From an uncultured Lewinella sp. (lineage in GTDB: Bacteria > Bacteroidota > Bacteroidia > Chitinophagales > Saprospiraceae), in contig CAJXOS010000057.1 of assembly GCA_913057725.1 (NCBI GenBank), positions 1 to 36,024 of the forward strand: DNA of 36,024 bases, given 5' to 3'. Position 1 is the stretch's first letter, and the number at the start of each line of letters is the position of its first letter. Shown here one piece after another: positions 1 through 7,841 of the stretch. The notes under the pieces were generated by a model. The model did no database searches. It was not told the DNA's origin and was given only the letters and a program-made list of their open reading frames with translations. The position numbers were made by a program, and so were the translations under genes.

Positions 1-72
1 AACTAACCCAACTAACCCAACTAACCCAACTAATTTAACCATCAAACCATCAAACCATCAAACCATCAAACC
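1..72. repeat. Short tandem repeats: nonamer then octamer
   Basis: Positions 1-27 are three copies of AACTAACCC, and 28-36 is a diverged copy. Positions 37-68 are four copies of AACCATCA followed by a partial copy. The tract may extend beyond the left edge. It lies 10 bases past the stop codon of the minus-strand gene at 82-603. Read on that strand it is G/T-rich, with three GGG runs spaced by TTAGTT. There are no spacers, so it is not a CRISPR array. Confidence 0.9.
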
Positions 73-81
73 AATCCCCCC

Positions 82-603
82 CTACATCCGCGAACTCAGA
101 ATAAACCGCCTCTCCTTATTCTCTGCTTTGAAATAGCGATAAGGGCGTTCGTTAGGCTTCAATAATACGGTGCAGTCCCAGCAGTTATCCAGGACAAATG
201 CTCCTTGATCAAATACGCGATCGTACAATAGTTGATTCGGAGGGGTTCGTGCCTTAGTGATGAATTCTCCGGCTTCTTCATCCCAAGGGTAGTACTGCTC
301 GAATAAACGTAAACGGGCGGGCCCCAGATTCACGAAGTGTTGCCCCGGACCAAAGGTCGCCTCAAAGTGGTCCGACCCCAAATCCATCTTGACGCGATTA
401 CTCAGGCGACTCGTTTTCAGGACAGTAGCTTCACCAGGACCAAGTTTAATATTCTTACCATTGAAGCTGCAGACTACTTCAGCATTATTACCATTGTAAA
501 TCATAGCTTGAGTAGTTCGTATTCCAAGGGCACCCAGTACTACGGGTATTAGTAGGTAAACGGTCAAAATAGCACCTAAGGCAATGGCGATCCACTTCTT
601 CAT
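82..603 (-). CDS. Hypothetical single-pass membrane protein
   Basis: I do not recognise a family. The 173-residue product starts MKKW and has one hydrophobic segment at about residues 4-26, so it is probably anchored in the inner membrane with the rest outside. The soluble part is beta-like and contains an NCWDC pair near residue 140. The ATG at 603 is preferred. The frame stays open to a GTG at 612, which would add only three residues and would abut the lnt stop codon at 613. The 9-12 base gap to lnt and the shared strand suggest co-transcription, so a role at the envelope is possible but unproven. The stop is followed by the G/T-rich repeat tract at the left edge. Confidence 0.7.
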   Translation of the reverse strand: MKKWIAIALGAILTVYLLIPVVLGALGIRTTQAMIYNGNNAEVVCSFNGKNIKLGPGEATVLKTSRLSNRVKMDLGSDHFEATFGPGQHFVNLGPARLRLFEQYYPWDEEAGEFITKARTPPNQLLYDRVFDQGAFVLDNCWDCTVLLKPNERPYRYFKAENKERRFILSSRM

Positions 604-612
604 AAAAAACAC

Positions 613-2457
613 TTATTTCGTTACGGTCTGGCTTTTTTCTTCTCCTTTCTTAATGCGAGCTTTTACAAATGCATTCAACAGAGAAATGATGCTCAAAAAC
701 ATGGCGATCCGAGCGATGATATCGCCCCAACGCACGTAAAATGTAATTTCTTGGTTTAGGTGTACTTCTCCTTTGATGGCAATCGGCTCATCGTAGGAAG
801 TGAGCTGCGAGAGATCGCCCCGTTGGTTGACGAAGCAAGAGATACCCGTATTGGCGGAACGGGCAATGCTACGTCGGGTCTCAATCGCGCGTAAACTGGC
901 GTAGTATAAATGTTGACGGTGTCCGGCGGTATTGTCCCACCATCCGTCATTGGTCATGATAAAGGCTGTTTCCGCCTTTCCATCACGAATGTAGCCGCCG
1001 AAGTACTCTCCGAAAACGGATTCGTAGCAAATGACCGGTGCCACAGTGCCACTGCTGTTGGTGAACGCACTGCGTTTTTCTTGCACGCCAAGTCCAGCCG
1101 CCGTCCCGCCCAAGGCATCAACTACCGGCTCCATGAAGAACAGGATGGACTTAAAGGGGAAGCTTTCAGGCCCGGGCACCAGCTTAGATTTACGGTAGGT
1201 CTGTGGCACAGTTGTATTGTCCATTGGGATCTGTGCAGCCAGATTCATTACCTCAAAATCAATAGTGCGGCCAGCTCGTTCGCGAGTACGTGTGGCAGAG
1301 GTACGTGGCTCATCCGCTCCAAAATCATGGTAGGCATTCAGGCCTGTAATCAAGTTGAGTTGTGGATAAGCGGCAAATGCATTGCGCAAGCGCTCAGTAT
1401 AACGACTCGTTAGCACGGATTCCTCTTCTACCCAGCCATAACTCGTTTCTGGAAAGACCAAATAGTCTGTATTCTCATCCAGAAGCGGGAGGCTAAGTTC
1501 GATGAAGCGGGTAATCTGATCTGACTCGGATACGCGCTCGAATTTTTCGTAATGCGGCTCAAAATTTGGCTGTACCACCACTACTTCAGCTGTCGGACCT
1601 ACTTCTTCATGGCTACTGTACATGATGATAGAGGCTATCATGGGAAGAAGTGTGATCAAACCTACCTGTAACCACTTACGCCAAATCGGAGCCTGAAGGG
1701 TTGCCTTTTTACCGTAAATGTTTTCAAAGACAAGAATATTGATTACCCAAATCCATAGGCTGCCGCCGAAGGTGCCAGTATATTCATACCACTGAATTAA
1801 GCTTGGGTATTCTGCCCAGCCATTACCTAGGTTGAGCCAGGGCCAGGTGAGGTCCCATTGGAGGTGGATATACTCAAAGGTGAGCCAAAAAGCAATGAGA
1901 GTAGCGTAACCGAGTTTGGGTAAATGTGGTCTGGTCAGCAGGAAGAGTATCCAAGGAATACACATCAAGAGGCTGTTCGCAAAATTGGCAAATAGGCCAG
2001 CGGCAAAGCTCGTATTGGTTACCCAGTAAGTAGCAACGATATTCCAGAGTACAAAGGCGTTGAATAGGTAGGGTAGGAGAGTCCGCTTTCGATTGTCAGC
2101 TCTTTCTCTCCAATCTGCCTCGAGTCTTAGCAGGGGCACCCAGGCTACGAGTAGTAGTAATGGCAAAGGAACGATGTCAGGGAAGCCTATGCCGAGCAGA
2201 ATGCCACTTAAAGAAGACCACAACAGGGGACGAGAATCCCACTGGTCCACCCGGCCGGCTTTGCGTGATTGCCGGAACAGAACGATGCCACCCCAGGCTG
2301 CTAGAAGAAACCATAATGGGCGATATCCCCACAACAGTTCTTGTTGATACAGCCGCCACATATCGTAGCCAACAACCCCAGCAAGCAAGACAAGTACAGC
2401 GGCAGCAGCCAACAGGCGCTTTGCCCAAACAGAAGACGGAAGATTAGCTACTGACAT
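613..2457 (-). CDS. lnt: Apolipoprotein N-acyltransferase
   Basis: The enzyme transfers an acyl chain from phospholipid to the N-terminal cysteine of lipoproteins in the inner membrane. Residues about 10-285 are hydrophobic helices; a nitrilase-fold domain follows at about 290-560, then a final helix. The catalytic triad is visible: Glu337 in VFPETSYGW, Lys423 in YRKSKLVP and Cys477 in VICYESVFGEY. The conserved NDGWW follows near residue 502. At 614 residues it is longer than E. coli Lnt (about 512), mainly through an extended N-terminal membrane region. The ATG at 2457 is chosen; the frame is open to a TTG at 2484. Several lipoproteins encoded in this window (peroxidase, 13940, 24402, 34047) are plausible substrates. 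The small membrane gene downstream is probably in the same transcript. Confidence 0.93.
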   Translation of the reverse strand: MSVANLPSSVWAKRLLAAAAVLVLLAGVVGYDMWRLYQQELLWGYRPLWFLLAAWGGIVLFRQSRKAGRVDQWDSRPLLWSSLSGILLGIGFPDIVPLPLLLLVAWVPLLRLEADWRERADNRKRTLLPYLFNAFVLWNIVATYWVTNTSFAAGLFANFANSLLMCIPWILFLLTRPHLPKLGYATLIAFWLTFEYIHLQWDLTWPWLNLGNGWAEYPSLIQWYEYTGTFGGSLWIWVINILVFENIYGKKATLQAPIWRKWLQVGLITLLPMIASIIMYSSHEEVGPTAEVVVVQPNFEPHYEKFERVSESDQITRFIELSLPLLDENTDYLVFPETSYGWVEEESVLTSRYTERLRNAFAAYPQLNLITGLNAYHDFGADEPRTSATRTRERAGRTIDFEVMNLAAQIPMDNTTVPQTYRKSKLVPGPESFPFKSILFFMEPVVDALGGTAAGLGVQEKRSAFTNSSGTVAPVICYESVFGEYFGGYIRDGKAETAFIMTNDGWWDNTAGHRQHLYYASLRAIETRRSIARSANTGISCFVNQRGDLSQLTSYDEPIAIKGEVHLNQEITFYVRWGDIIARIAMFLSIISLLNAFVKARIKKGEEKSQTVTK

Positions 2458-2540
2458 GATGAGCGGTTCGTTTTGCGAGCACAAAATTAATTTAATCCGC
2501 TAACTTCTTTAGTGTATAGGAAGGGCGTAGGGAAATTTTA

Positions 2541-2548
2541 TACCTTTG
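2541..2548 (+). promoter_or_regulatory. Candidate -7 element for the haem-binding gene
   Basis: TACCTTTG matches the Bacteroidetes -7 consensus TAnnTTTG and lies about 60 bases before the ATG at 2609. I do not see a clear TTG element at the usual -33 distance, so the call rests on the -7 match and position only. Confidence 0.35.
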
Positions 2549-2608
2549 GAACGCTCCCTCCGAAAGGAAGGGAAACTACCTAATTGTTAACGGCTTGAAA
2601 CTGATCAT

Positions 2609-3067
2609 ATGAAACCCAGATTCAAAACGATACTTTTGATATTGGTAGGGGTATTGGTTCTTTCCCAACTGGTCCCTGTAGATCGCTCAGTTCCTGAGGT
2701 TGATCCTGCACAAGATTTTCTTACGGCAGTAGACGCACCAGCGGAAATGGCCAGCTTGATCAAGGACGCTTGCTATGACTGTCATTCTTATCAGACCAAA
2801 TACCCTTGGTACGCCAAGGTTTCGCCAGTCTCGTTCTGGATACAGGGCCATATCAATGGTGGCCGCCAGCACTTGAATTTCTCTGAGTGGACTGCCTATC
2901 CAGCCGAAAAAGCAGCCCACAAGTTGGAGGAATGCTATGAAGAAGTAGAGGAGCTTCATATGCCTATGAAGTCCTATACCTGGCTACATCCTGAGGCAAA
3001 GCTATCTGAAGCGCAAGTAGGGGCTATGGCTCAGTGGTTTCAACAAACCTATCGCAGTCAACAGTAA
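2609..3067 (+). CDS. Haem-binding domain (haem_bd) protein
   Basis: This 152-residue protein matches the haem_bd family of small c-type haem proteins. An N-terminal hydrophobic segment (about residues 6-22) acts as signal or anchor. A single CYDCH motif at residues 55-59 would bind haem covalently on the outer side of the inner membrane. The motif is followed by YPWYAKVSPVSFW, typical of the family. A later Met (HMPMKSY) could give the axial ligand; that is inference. The gene is divergent from lnt and 80 bases from the next gene, so it is probably its own unit. A role in periplasmic electron transfer or haem handling is likely, but the partner is not known. Confidence 0.85.
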   Translation: MKPRFKTILLILVGVLVLSQLVPVDRSVPEVDPAQDFLTAVDAPAEMASLIKDACYDCHSYQTKYPWYAKVSPVSFWIQGHINGGRQHLNFSEWTAYPAEKAAHKLEECYEEVEELHMPMKSYTWLHPEAKLSEAQVGAMAQWFQQTYRSQQ

Positions 3068-3147
3068 TGATGTAAGTACTGTTTGTACTTGCACGCGCTA
3101 TCTTGCGCTCCTGAATTTTAGGCTTATTTGATTTAGACTTCTCCACT

Positions 3148-4248
3148 ATGCATGATCGTATATACGTAGCTGCTACCAGCCAACACGTAGGTAAAACTAC
3201 CTCGACCTTAGGTATAGTAGCGGCCATCCGTAACAAAGGTTTAAATGTTGGCTATTGCAAACCACTCGGACAAGAATTCGTGGATTTAGGTGATCTCAAA
3301 GTAGATAAAGATGCATTGCTTTTTTCCAAGACAATGAATTTTGAGCTCTCCGCTGAATTGCACAGTCCGGTGATCCTAGGTCGTGGTGTTACCACTGCTT
3401 TCTTGCAAGAACCTGAAGCCTATGATTTCCCAGAGCATGTGATGAATGCTTCTCGCAAGTTGCACGAGATGCATGATGTGGTTGTATATGAGGGTACTGG
3501 TCACCCAGGTGTAGGTAGTGTAATAGATCTTTCGAATGCGGATGTTGCCAAAATGCTAGACGCTTCTGTGATTATGGTTGTGGAAGGGGGGATTGGTAAT
3601 ACAATTGATAAACTCAATACGAACCTATCCCTTTTCCGTGAAAAGGAAGTGCCGATTGCTGGAGTGATCATCAATAAGGTAATTCCGGATAAATCTGATC
3701 GTGTTCGCGATCTTGTTGGTAGCAAACTGAATCAGTGGGGTATTCCACTACTTGGTGTACTGCCATATGACAAGACATTGGCCAATCCGATTATGGAAGG
3801 GGTTCGTTTGGCAGTGGATGGTGTGGTCATCATGAACGGCCATAACCTGGACAATAAGGTTGAAAATATTGCTTCCGGTTCTTTAATTGAAAAGAAGGAG
3901 TTTGATGACCTGCAGAATCTGTTGTTGATCGTTAGTCATCGCCGATTGGAGAGCGCAATTAATTCCTTGCAGGAGATCGATCGTAAGCATCCAGATCAGG
4001 ACCTAAAGTTGGCCGGGATTATCGTGAATGGTGAGAACGATTTTATGTCGGAATTGCAACGTCACGTGCCCTGTGGAGACTATATCATGATGAATGAAAT
4101 CCCGCTTATTGCGACTCAGTTGGATACTTATGGCTCGGCGATCAAGATCAACCGCATGGAGGTGAAGATTAACACACGCACACCGTGGAAGGCGCGTCGA
4201 GCAGTAGAACTCATTCGCAATAATGTGAACCTCGACGGATTATTCTAA
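3148..4248 (+). CDS. BioD-like/DRTGG-domain P-loop protein
   Basis: The 366-residue protein resembles the N-terminal part of large phosphotransacetylases, without the acetyltransferase domain. Residues 11-18 form a P-loop variant, SQHVGKTT, in a BioD/CobQ-like ATPase domain (AAA_26); EGTGHPGVGSVIDLSNAD around residue 115-132 is typical of that domain. The second half (about 205-340) has DRTGG-domain features: LLLIVSHRRLESA, AGIIVNGENDF and IPLIATQLDTYGSA. Function is unknown; in Pta these domains are regulatory. The start is a plain ATG with no overlapping alternative. The gene stands alone on the plus strand, 80 bases after its neighbour. It could be labelled a phosphotransacetylase-family protein, but it lacks the catalytic PTA_PTB domain. 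Confidence 0.8.
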   Translation: MHDRIYVAATSQHVGKTTSTLGIVAAIRNKGLNVGYCKPLGQEFVDLGDLKVDKDALLFSKTMNFELSAELHSPVILGRGVTTAFLQEPEAYDFPEHVMNASRKLHEMHDVVVYEGTGHPGVGSVIDLSNADVAKMLDASVIMVVEGGIGNTIDKLNTNLSLFREKEVPIAGVIINKVIPDKSDRVRDLVGSKLNQWGIPLLGVLPYDKTLANPIMEGVRLAVDGVVIMNGHNLDNKVENIASGSLIEKKEFDDLQNLLLIVSHRRLESAINSLQEIDRKHPDQDLKLAGIIVNGENDFMSELQRHVPCGDYIMMNEIPLIATQLDTYGSAIKINRMEVKINTRTPWKARRAVELIRNNVNLDGLF

Positions 4249-4411
4249 ACGATGGTTTTACCGTTGGTCTGGACATATTGATGGTTCATCCATCAGTTCA
4301 GTTGTAAGATCGAATGAGTTATGAACTTTCGAGGAGTCTAACGAACTTAGGGGCTTCGTGGAGCTGCCCCTGCCAATAGCTGAACAGCACACACCCGAAG
4401 GACGATTAAAA

Positions 4412-4969
4412 ATGAAAGACACCCTACATCAAGACTGGTTAGGTCAGCTGCGCTCCGGCGACCGTACGGCTTTGCGGGCCATTTTTGATCAACAGTATGA
4501 ACCAGTTTGTAAGGCGATCTTTCGGTTTGTTCAGGATCCAGGACTTACGGAAGACTTGGCTCAAGAGGTGTTCGTTCGTTTCTGGGAAAAGCGAGAGCAG
4601 ATTAATGTAGATTCTAATCTTACGGCCTATCTCCGACGCATGGCCGTCAATGAAGCTTTGGCGTACTTGCGAAAGAAAACCCGCTTCAAAGCGGATGAGC
4701 TTCCTATCCATCTTCCTGGTCATCATGCTGCACCGGCTGACGAACAACTCGCCACACAAGAACTCTCGATCCGAATTACTGCGGCTATCAGCTCCCTACC
4801 TCCCCGTTGCCGGGCCGTCTTTCAACTTAGCCGTTTTGAAGACAAGACCTATCAGGAAATTGCCGACACCCTCGAAATTTCGGTGAAGACCGTAGAGAAT
4901 CAGATGGGTAAGGCCCTCCGAATCCTCCGTGAAAAGCTAGGTGACTATTTGACAATGCTGCTGTTTTAG
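4412..4969 (+). CDS. ECF-type RNA polymerase sigma factor (Bacteroidetes group)
   Basis: This 185-residue sigma-70 family ECF factor directs RNA polymerase to a specific promoter set. Region 2 spans residues 18-90, with DLAQEVFVRFWEKR contacting core polymerase and the -10 region. Region 4 is about 122-175, with LPPRCRAVFQLSRFEDKTYQEIA and the helix-turn-helix EISVKTVENQMGKALRILR. The latter is characteristic of the Bacteroidetes family often paired with FecR anti-sigma factors and SusC/TonB receptors. The ATG at 4412 is used; a GTG at 4358 would add 18 residues not typical of the family. No FecR or TonB gene follows. The next gene encodes a T9SS-exported protein 94 bases away, so the signal input is not evident. 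Confidence 0.9.
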   Translation: MKDTLHQDWLGQLRSGDRTALRAIFDQQYEPVCKAIFRFVQDPGLTEDLAQEVFVRFWEKREQINVDSNLTAYLRRMAVNEALAYLRKKTRFKADELPIHLPGHHAAPADEQLATQELSIRITAAISSLPPRCRAVFQLSRFEDKTYQEIADTLEISVKTVENQMGKALRILREKLGDYLTMLLF

Positions 4970-5063
4970 GCCCCAATCTTGCTATTTCGTTGTAACTTGA
5001 GATAAGCGAGATGCTCTGGCTCGTTTATTCAATGATCGCCCAATAGTAAAGTACATCACTGAT

Positions 5064-6458
5064 ATGTTTAGCCGTGCTTTTAATGACTGTCTAATAGCCT
5101 TTGCTTGGAGAAAGGATTGGCTTTTATTTTGCCTGTGTCTAATAGTGGTTAATCTCCATGGTCAGCAGAATTTAGTTCCTAACCATAGTTTCGAAGAGGT
5201 TAGTGATTGTGATCTAAACTTTGGGGATATTCCCAAAGCCCCACCTTGGCAGATCGTACCTCAACCAGAAAATACGCCGGACCTATTTCATGCTTGTTCT
5301 ACTAGTGGTTTTTATGATCTACCCGGCGGCTGTTCTAACATAGTGCCCAAGGATGGTGATGGTATGATCATGTTGATTCAGCGTATCCCGCCAGAAGAAC
5401 GAGTCTACGTACGACTCACAGATACCCTGCCCTGGCAAAAGGATATCTACGTGGCCTTCTCCACTATTACGGATATTAAATGTGGCCCTGATCCCATTAC
5501 GCAGTGTTATTCCAATACGCAGTGCCTGGCGTTCTCCGATTTTGCTTTTCAGAATCTGCAGGTTGTTCTACAACCAGATACGATTATCGACAATTATGAG
5601 ACCTGGTCTACTTATCGCACCTGTTATCGAGCTGATGGTACGGAGGACCTATTGCTATTAGGCAATTACCGCTTAGCTACGGAAACTCGATTGGATTGTG
5701 ATGTGGAAAACCCACTCAACAGTGCTCGAAATTTCTTTGATGAAATCATTGTGGCTCCTTTTGAAGTGGTACCGGATACTATCATCGTTTGTGGTGATGA
5801 AAGCGTACAGGTGGATGCCACTTTTTACGATCTTCCCATCAGTTGGAGTGACGGCGTACAAGGCGCCATCCGAGACATCAGCCAAGGTGGGCAGTTAATG
5901 GCCTTTGGAAATACGGGGAGATGCTTTCTGCGCGATACCACCTTCGTGGTAAGAATTCCAGAAGAGGAAGAGCTGATCCCACTTGATATCTGTGATGGAG
6001 AAGAACTGCTACTTGAAACACCCGTTTCAGCGGTTTGGCCAAACGGCGATACCAGCAGCACCTACATTGTGACGGAGGCCGGCAACTATCGAGCCACCTT
6101 ACTGACTGATTGTAATGATCGGCTCCGGTATTTTGTCTATGATGTTGAAGACAACGAGTGCGATATTACCTATTTCGTGCCCAATGCTTTCAGCCCCAAC
6201 CGAGACGGTATAAATGATCAACTAGAGTTCTTCTTTGAATCAGATTTCAATTTCAACGGGCAGCTGCAAATTCTGGATCGCTGGGGTAATTTGCTCTACC
6301 AGCAATATGTCGATCAATCTATGGTGCCGGTTCGTTGGGATGGTACTTTCCGCGGCAGGCCTTTAGGGGCCGGTGTTTACGTTTGGGCTTACGAGTATGT
6401 GAGTGGTAAGGATGGTGGAACGAGGGTCATCTATGGCGATGTGGCACTCTTGCCGTAG
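5064..6458 (+). CDS. T9SS type B cargo: gliding motility-associated C-terminal domain protein
   Basis: A secreted protein of 464 residues. A signal peptide (hydrophobic stretch about 19-31, cleavage near HGQQ) is followed by NLVPNHSFEE, a common opening of Bacteroidetes surface proteins with a carbohydrate-binding-like fold. Residues about 370-464 are the CHU_C domain: YFVPNAFSPNRDGIND, then LQILDRWGNLLYQ, VRWDGTFRGRPLGAGVYVW and a terminal beta strand. That domain is the type B sorting signal for the type IX secretion system. The middle part is Cys-rich and holds two or three beta-sandwich-like units with no enzyme motif I recognise. The protein is probably anchored on or released from the cell surface. 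It follows the ECF sigma gene; co-regulation is possible but not shown. Confidence 0.88.
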   Translation: MFSRAFNDCLIAFAWRKDWLLFCLCLIVVNLHGQQNLVPNHSFEEVSDCDLNFGDIPKAPPWQIVPQPENTPDLFHACSTSGFYDLPGGCSNIVPKDGDGMIMLIQRIPPEERVYVRLTDTLPWQKDIYVAFSTITDIKCGPDPITQCYSNTQCLAFSDFAFQNLQVVLQPDTIIDNYETWSTYRTCYRADGTEDLLLLGNYRLATETRLDCDVENPLNSARNFFDEIIVAPFEVVPDTIIVCGDESVQVDATFYDLPISWSDGVQGAIRDISQGGQLMAFGNTGRCFLRDTTFVVRIPEEEELIPLDICDGEELLLETPVSAVWPNGDTSSTYIVTEAGNYRATLLTDCNDRLRYFVYDVEDNECDITYFVPNAFSPNRDGINDQLEFFFESDFNFNGQLQILDRWGNLLYQQYVDQSMVPVRWDGTFRGRPLGAGVYVWAYEYVSGKDGGTRVIYGDVALLP

Positions 6459-6504
6459 ACTATTTGGAATCATATTAGACATGCAAGGCCATTCAAGAGA
6501 AGTA

Positions 6505-6690
6505 CAACACTAACCCAACTAATTCAACTAACCCAACTTTTATCCAACCACCCAAGACACCTAAGTGCACCAAAGTTTAGAGCCATTGTAGTTATCCAAG
6601 AGATGCGAGGAGGTACACTAATTCAATTAACCCAACTAATTCAACCAACCCAACTATCAAACCATCTAACCTTCAAACTATCCAACCTTC
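6505..6690. repeat. C/A-rich degenerate repeat tracts between convergent genes
   Basis: Two tracts, about 6505-6540 and 6617-6690, carry diverged copies of a 9-base unit (AACTAACCC / AACTAATTC) and of AACCATC/AACCTTC-like units. They relate closely to the perfect repeats at 1-72 and 24970-25001. The second tract touches the stop codon of the minus-strand rof gene. Plus-strand RNA from here would be C-rich and nearly free of G, a composition typical of Rho loading sites. Between the tracts I see nothing coding. Confidence 0.75.
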
Positions 6691-6933
6691 CTAACAAGCC
6701 AAAGGCGGAATCTTCCCGTCAATACTAACCAGGCGGTCTAAGCGAAACTCTAGGCCATTTTCCAGTACCATGAATTCTTCCTTATTGCGGGCGTATAAGT
6801 CCTTGATGCGGGTCTCTACCTCTTGGGTAGCACCGTCTTCATCGCGATAGGCAATGACTACGTTTCGTCTTTGGACAGCTGCGGCTTCCAATTCGTCGTA
6901 GTAGGAACAGTTGATTGGAACGTACTTATTCAT
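6691..6933 (-). CDS. rof: Rho-binding antiterminator (Rof/YaeO-like)
   Basis: The 80-residue product aligns by eye with E. coli Rof. YVPINCSYYDELE at residues 4-16 corresponds to YQPINCDDYDNLE, and the later KDLYARNKEEFMVL..LEFRLDRLVSI matches the second half, an Sm-like beta barrel. Rof binds the Rho hexamer and blocks its loading on RNA, reducing termination. Length equals the family norm (about 80-85). It is transcribed alone, convergent with the T9SS cargo gene and divergent from the YeeZ-like gene. It stands beside a C-rich, G-poor repeat that could itself be a Rho target, though that link is only inference. Confidence 0.85.
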   Translation of the reverse strand: MNKYVPINCSYYDELEAAAVQRRNVVIAYRDEDGATQEVETRIKDLYARNKEEFMVLENGLEFRLDRLVSIDGKIPPLAC

Positions 6934-7006
6934 GGCATTCTATGCTTTGCTAGGAGAACCAATTCCTGTTGTGTTTGGTTGAATAAGCATTACGAATGAA
7001 TACAGG

Positions 7007-7840
7007 ATGCAAGAACAAACCCGGATTGCACTGCTAGGTGCCGGATGGCTTGGCGAACCCTTAGCCGCTTTGCTACAAAACACGGGCTACCAAATTAAGG
7101 CAGCGACCACTTCTGAGGAAAAAGCTAAGCGCCTTTCCCAAAGTGGTTGGGAGACCTACACCTTTCGTGTAGAGGCAGATCACATTGATGGCGATGTTGG
7201 AGACTTCTTCCAGTCGGATATTCTGATTCTTAGTCTGCCGCCTGGAGGCCGTCGAAATCCTGCGGTTGCAGACACGTATCCTGCTAAGATAGAACAGGTC
7301 ATAAGAGCATGCCAAGATGGGAGTATTCGGCAGGTGATCTTCACGAGCAGTACTGGCGTGTACGGTGCTCAGAATAAATGGGTAGACGAAGACGCTGCCT
7401 TACTCCCGAATACTGCATCCGGGACAGCACTCGTGAAAGTAGAAGCGCTTCTACGAGATGCTTTTGCGGAGCAACTCACCATTCTACGTCTTGCTGGATT
7501 AGTGGGTGGCGAGCGGCAGCCGGGGCGTTGGTTCTCCGGACGAGATCAATTAGCCGGAGGGCAACAATACGTCAATTTGGTACACCGACAGGATGTGATG
7601 GCTATCTGCCAGGCGATTATCCAATCTGGGTACTGGGGGCATACGCTCAATGTGTGTGCGGATGAGCACCCGACCAAAGCTGAGTTCTATCCGAGTGCTG
7701 CACAAAAGCTTGGCCTCCCAGCTCCAAGTTTCATTACCGAACCATCGGCTGAATCCGGGAAGCGCATCACTAACGAACGTTCAAAGTTGGTTCCAGGTTT
7801 CGCTTATCAATATCCGGATCCTGTTGGTTTTCCGGTATAG
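7007..7840 (+). CDS. NAD(P)-binding SDR-family oxidoreductase, YeeZ-like
   Basis: A 277-residue Rossmann-fold protein of the extended/atypical SDR group like E. coli YeeZ. The dinucleotide motif GAGWLGEPLA is at residues 11-20. The strand ending in SLPPGGRR around residue 80 and SSTGVYG around residue 111 follow, the latter standing at the catalytic Ser position of SDRs. The classic YxxxK is replaced by a TALVKVEALL segment, so activity is uncertain. RLAGLVGGERQPGRW and VNLVHRQDV are typical of this family. The substrate is unknown. The gene ends two bases before the stop of the opposing MFS transporter gene, so the two converge with practically no gap. Confidence 0.8.
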   Translation: MQEQTRIALLGAGWLGEPLAALLQNTGYQIKAATTSEEKAKRLSQSGWETYTFRVEADHIDGDVGDFFQSDILILSLPPGGRRNPAVADTYPAKIEQVIRACQDGSIRQVIFTSSTGVYGAQNKWVDEDAALLPNTASGTALVKVEALLRDAFAEQLTILRLAGLVGGERQPGRWFSGRDQLAGGQQYVNLVHRQDVMAICQAIIQSGYWGHTLNVCADEHPTKAEFYPSAAQKLGLPAPSFITEPSAESGKRITNERSKLVPGFAYQYPDPVGFPV

Positions 7841-7841
7841 C

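Noticed and set aside
1..72. CRISPR-like array
   Set aside because: The repeat unit is only 8-9 bases, copies are contiguous without spacers, and no cas genes occur in the window.
910..1413. 167-codon open frame on the plus strand inside lnt
   Set aside because: It is antisense to the catalytic domain of lnt, shows no family resemblance and has no own regulatory signals; it is a by-product of codon composition.
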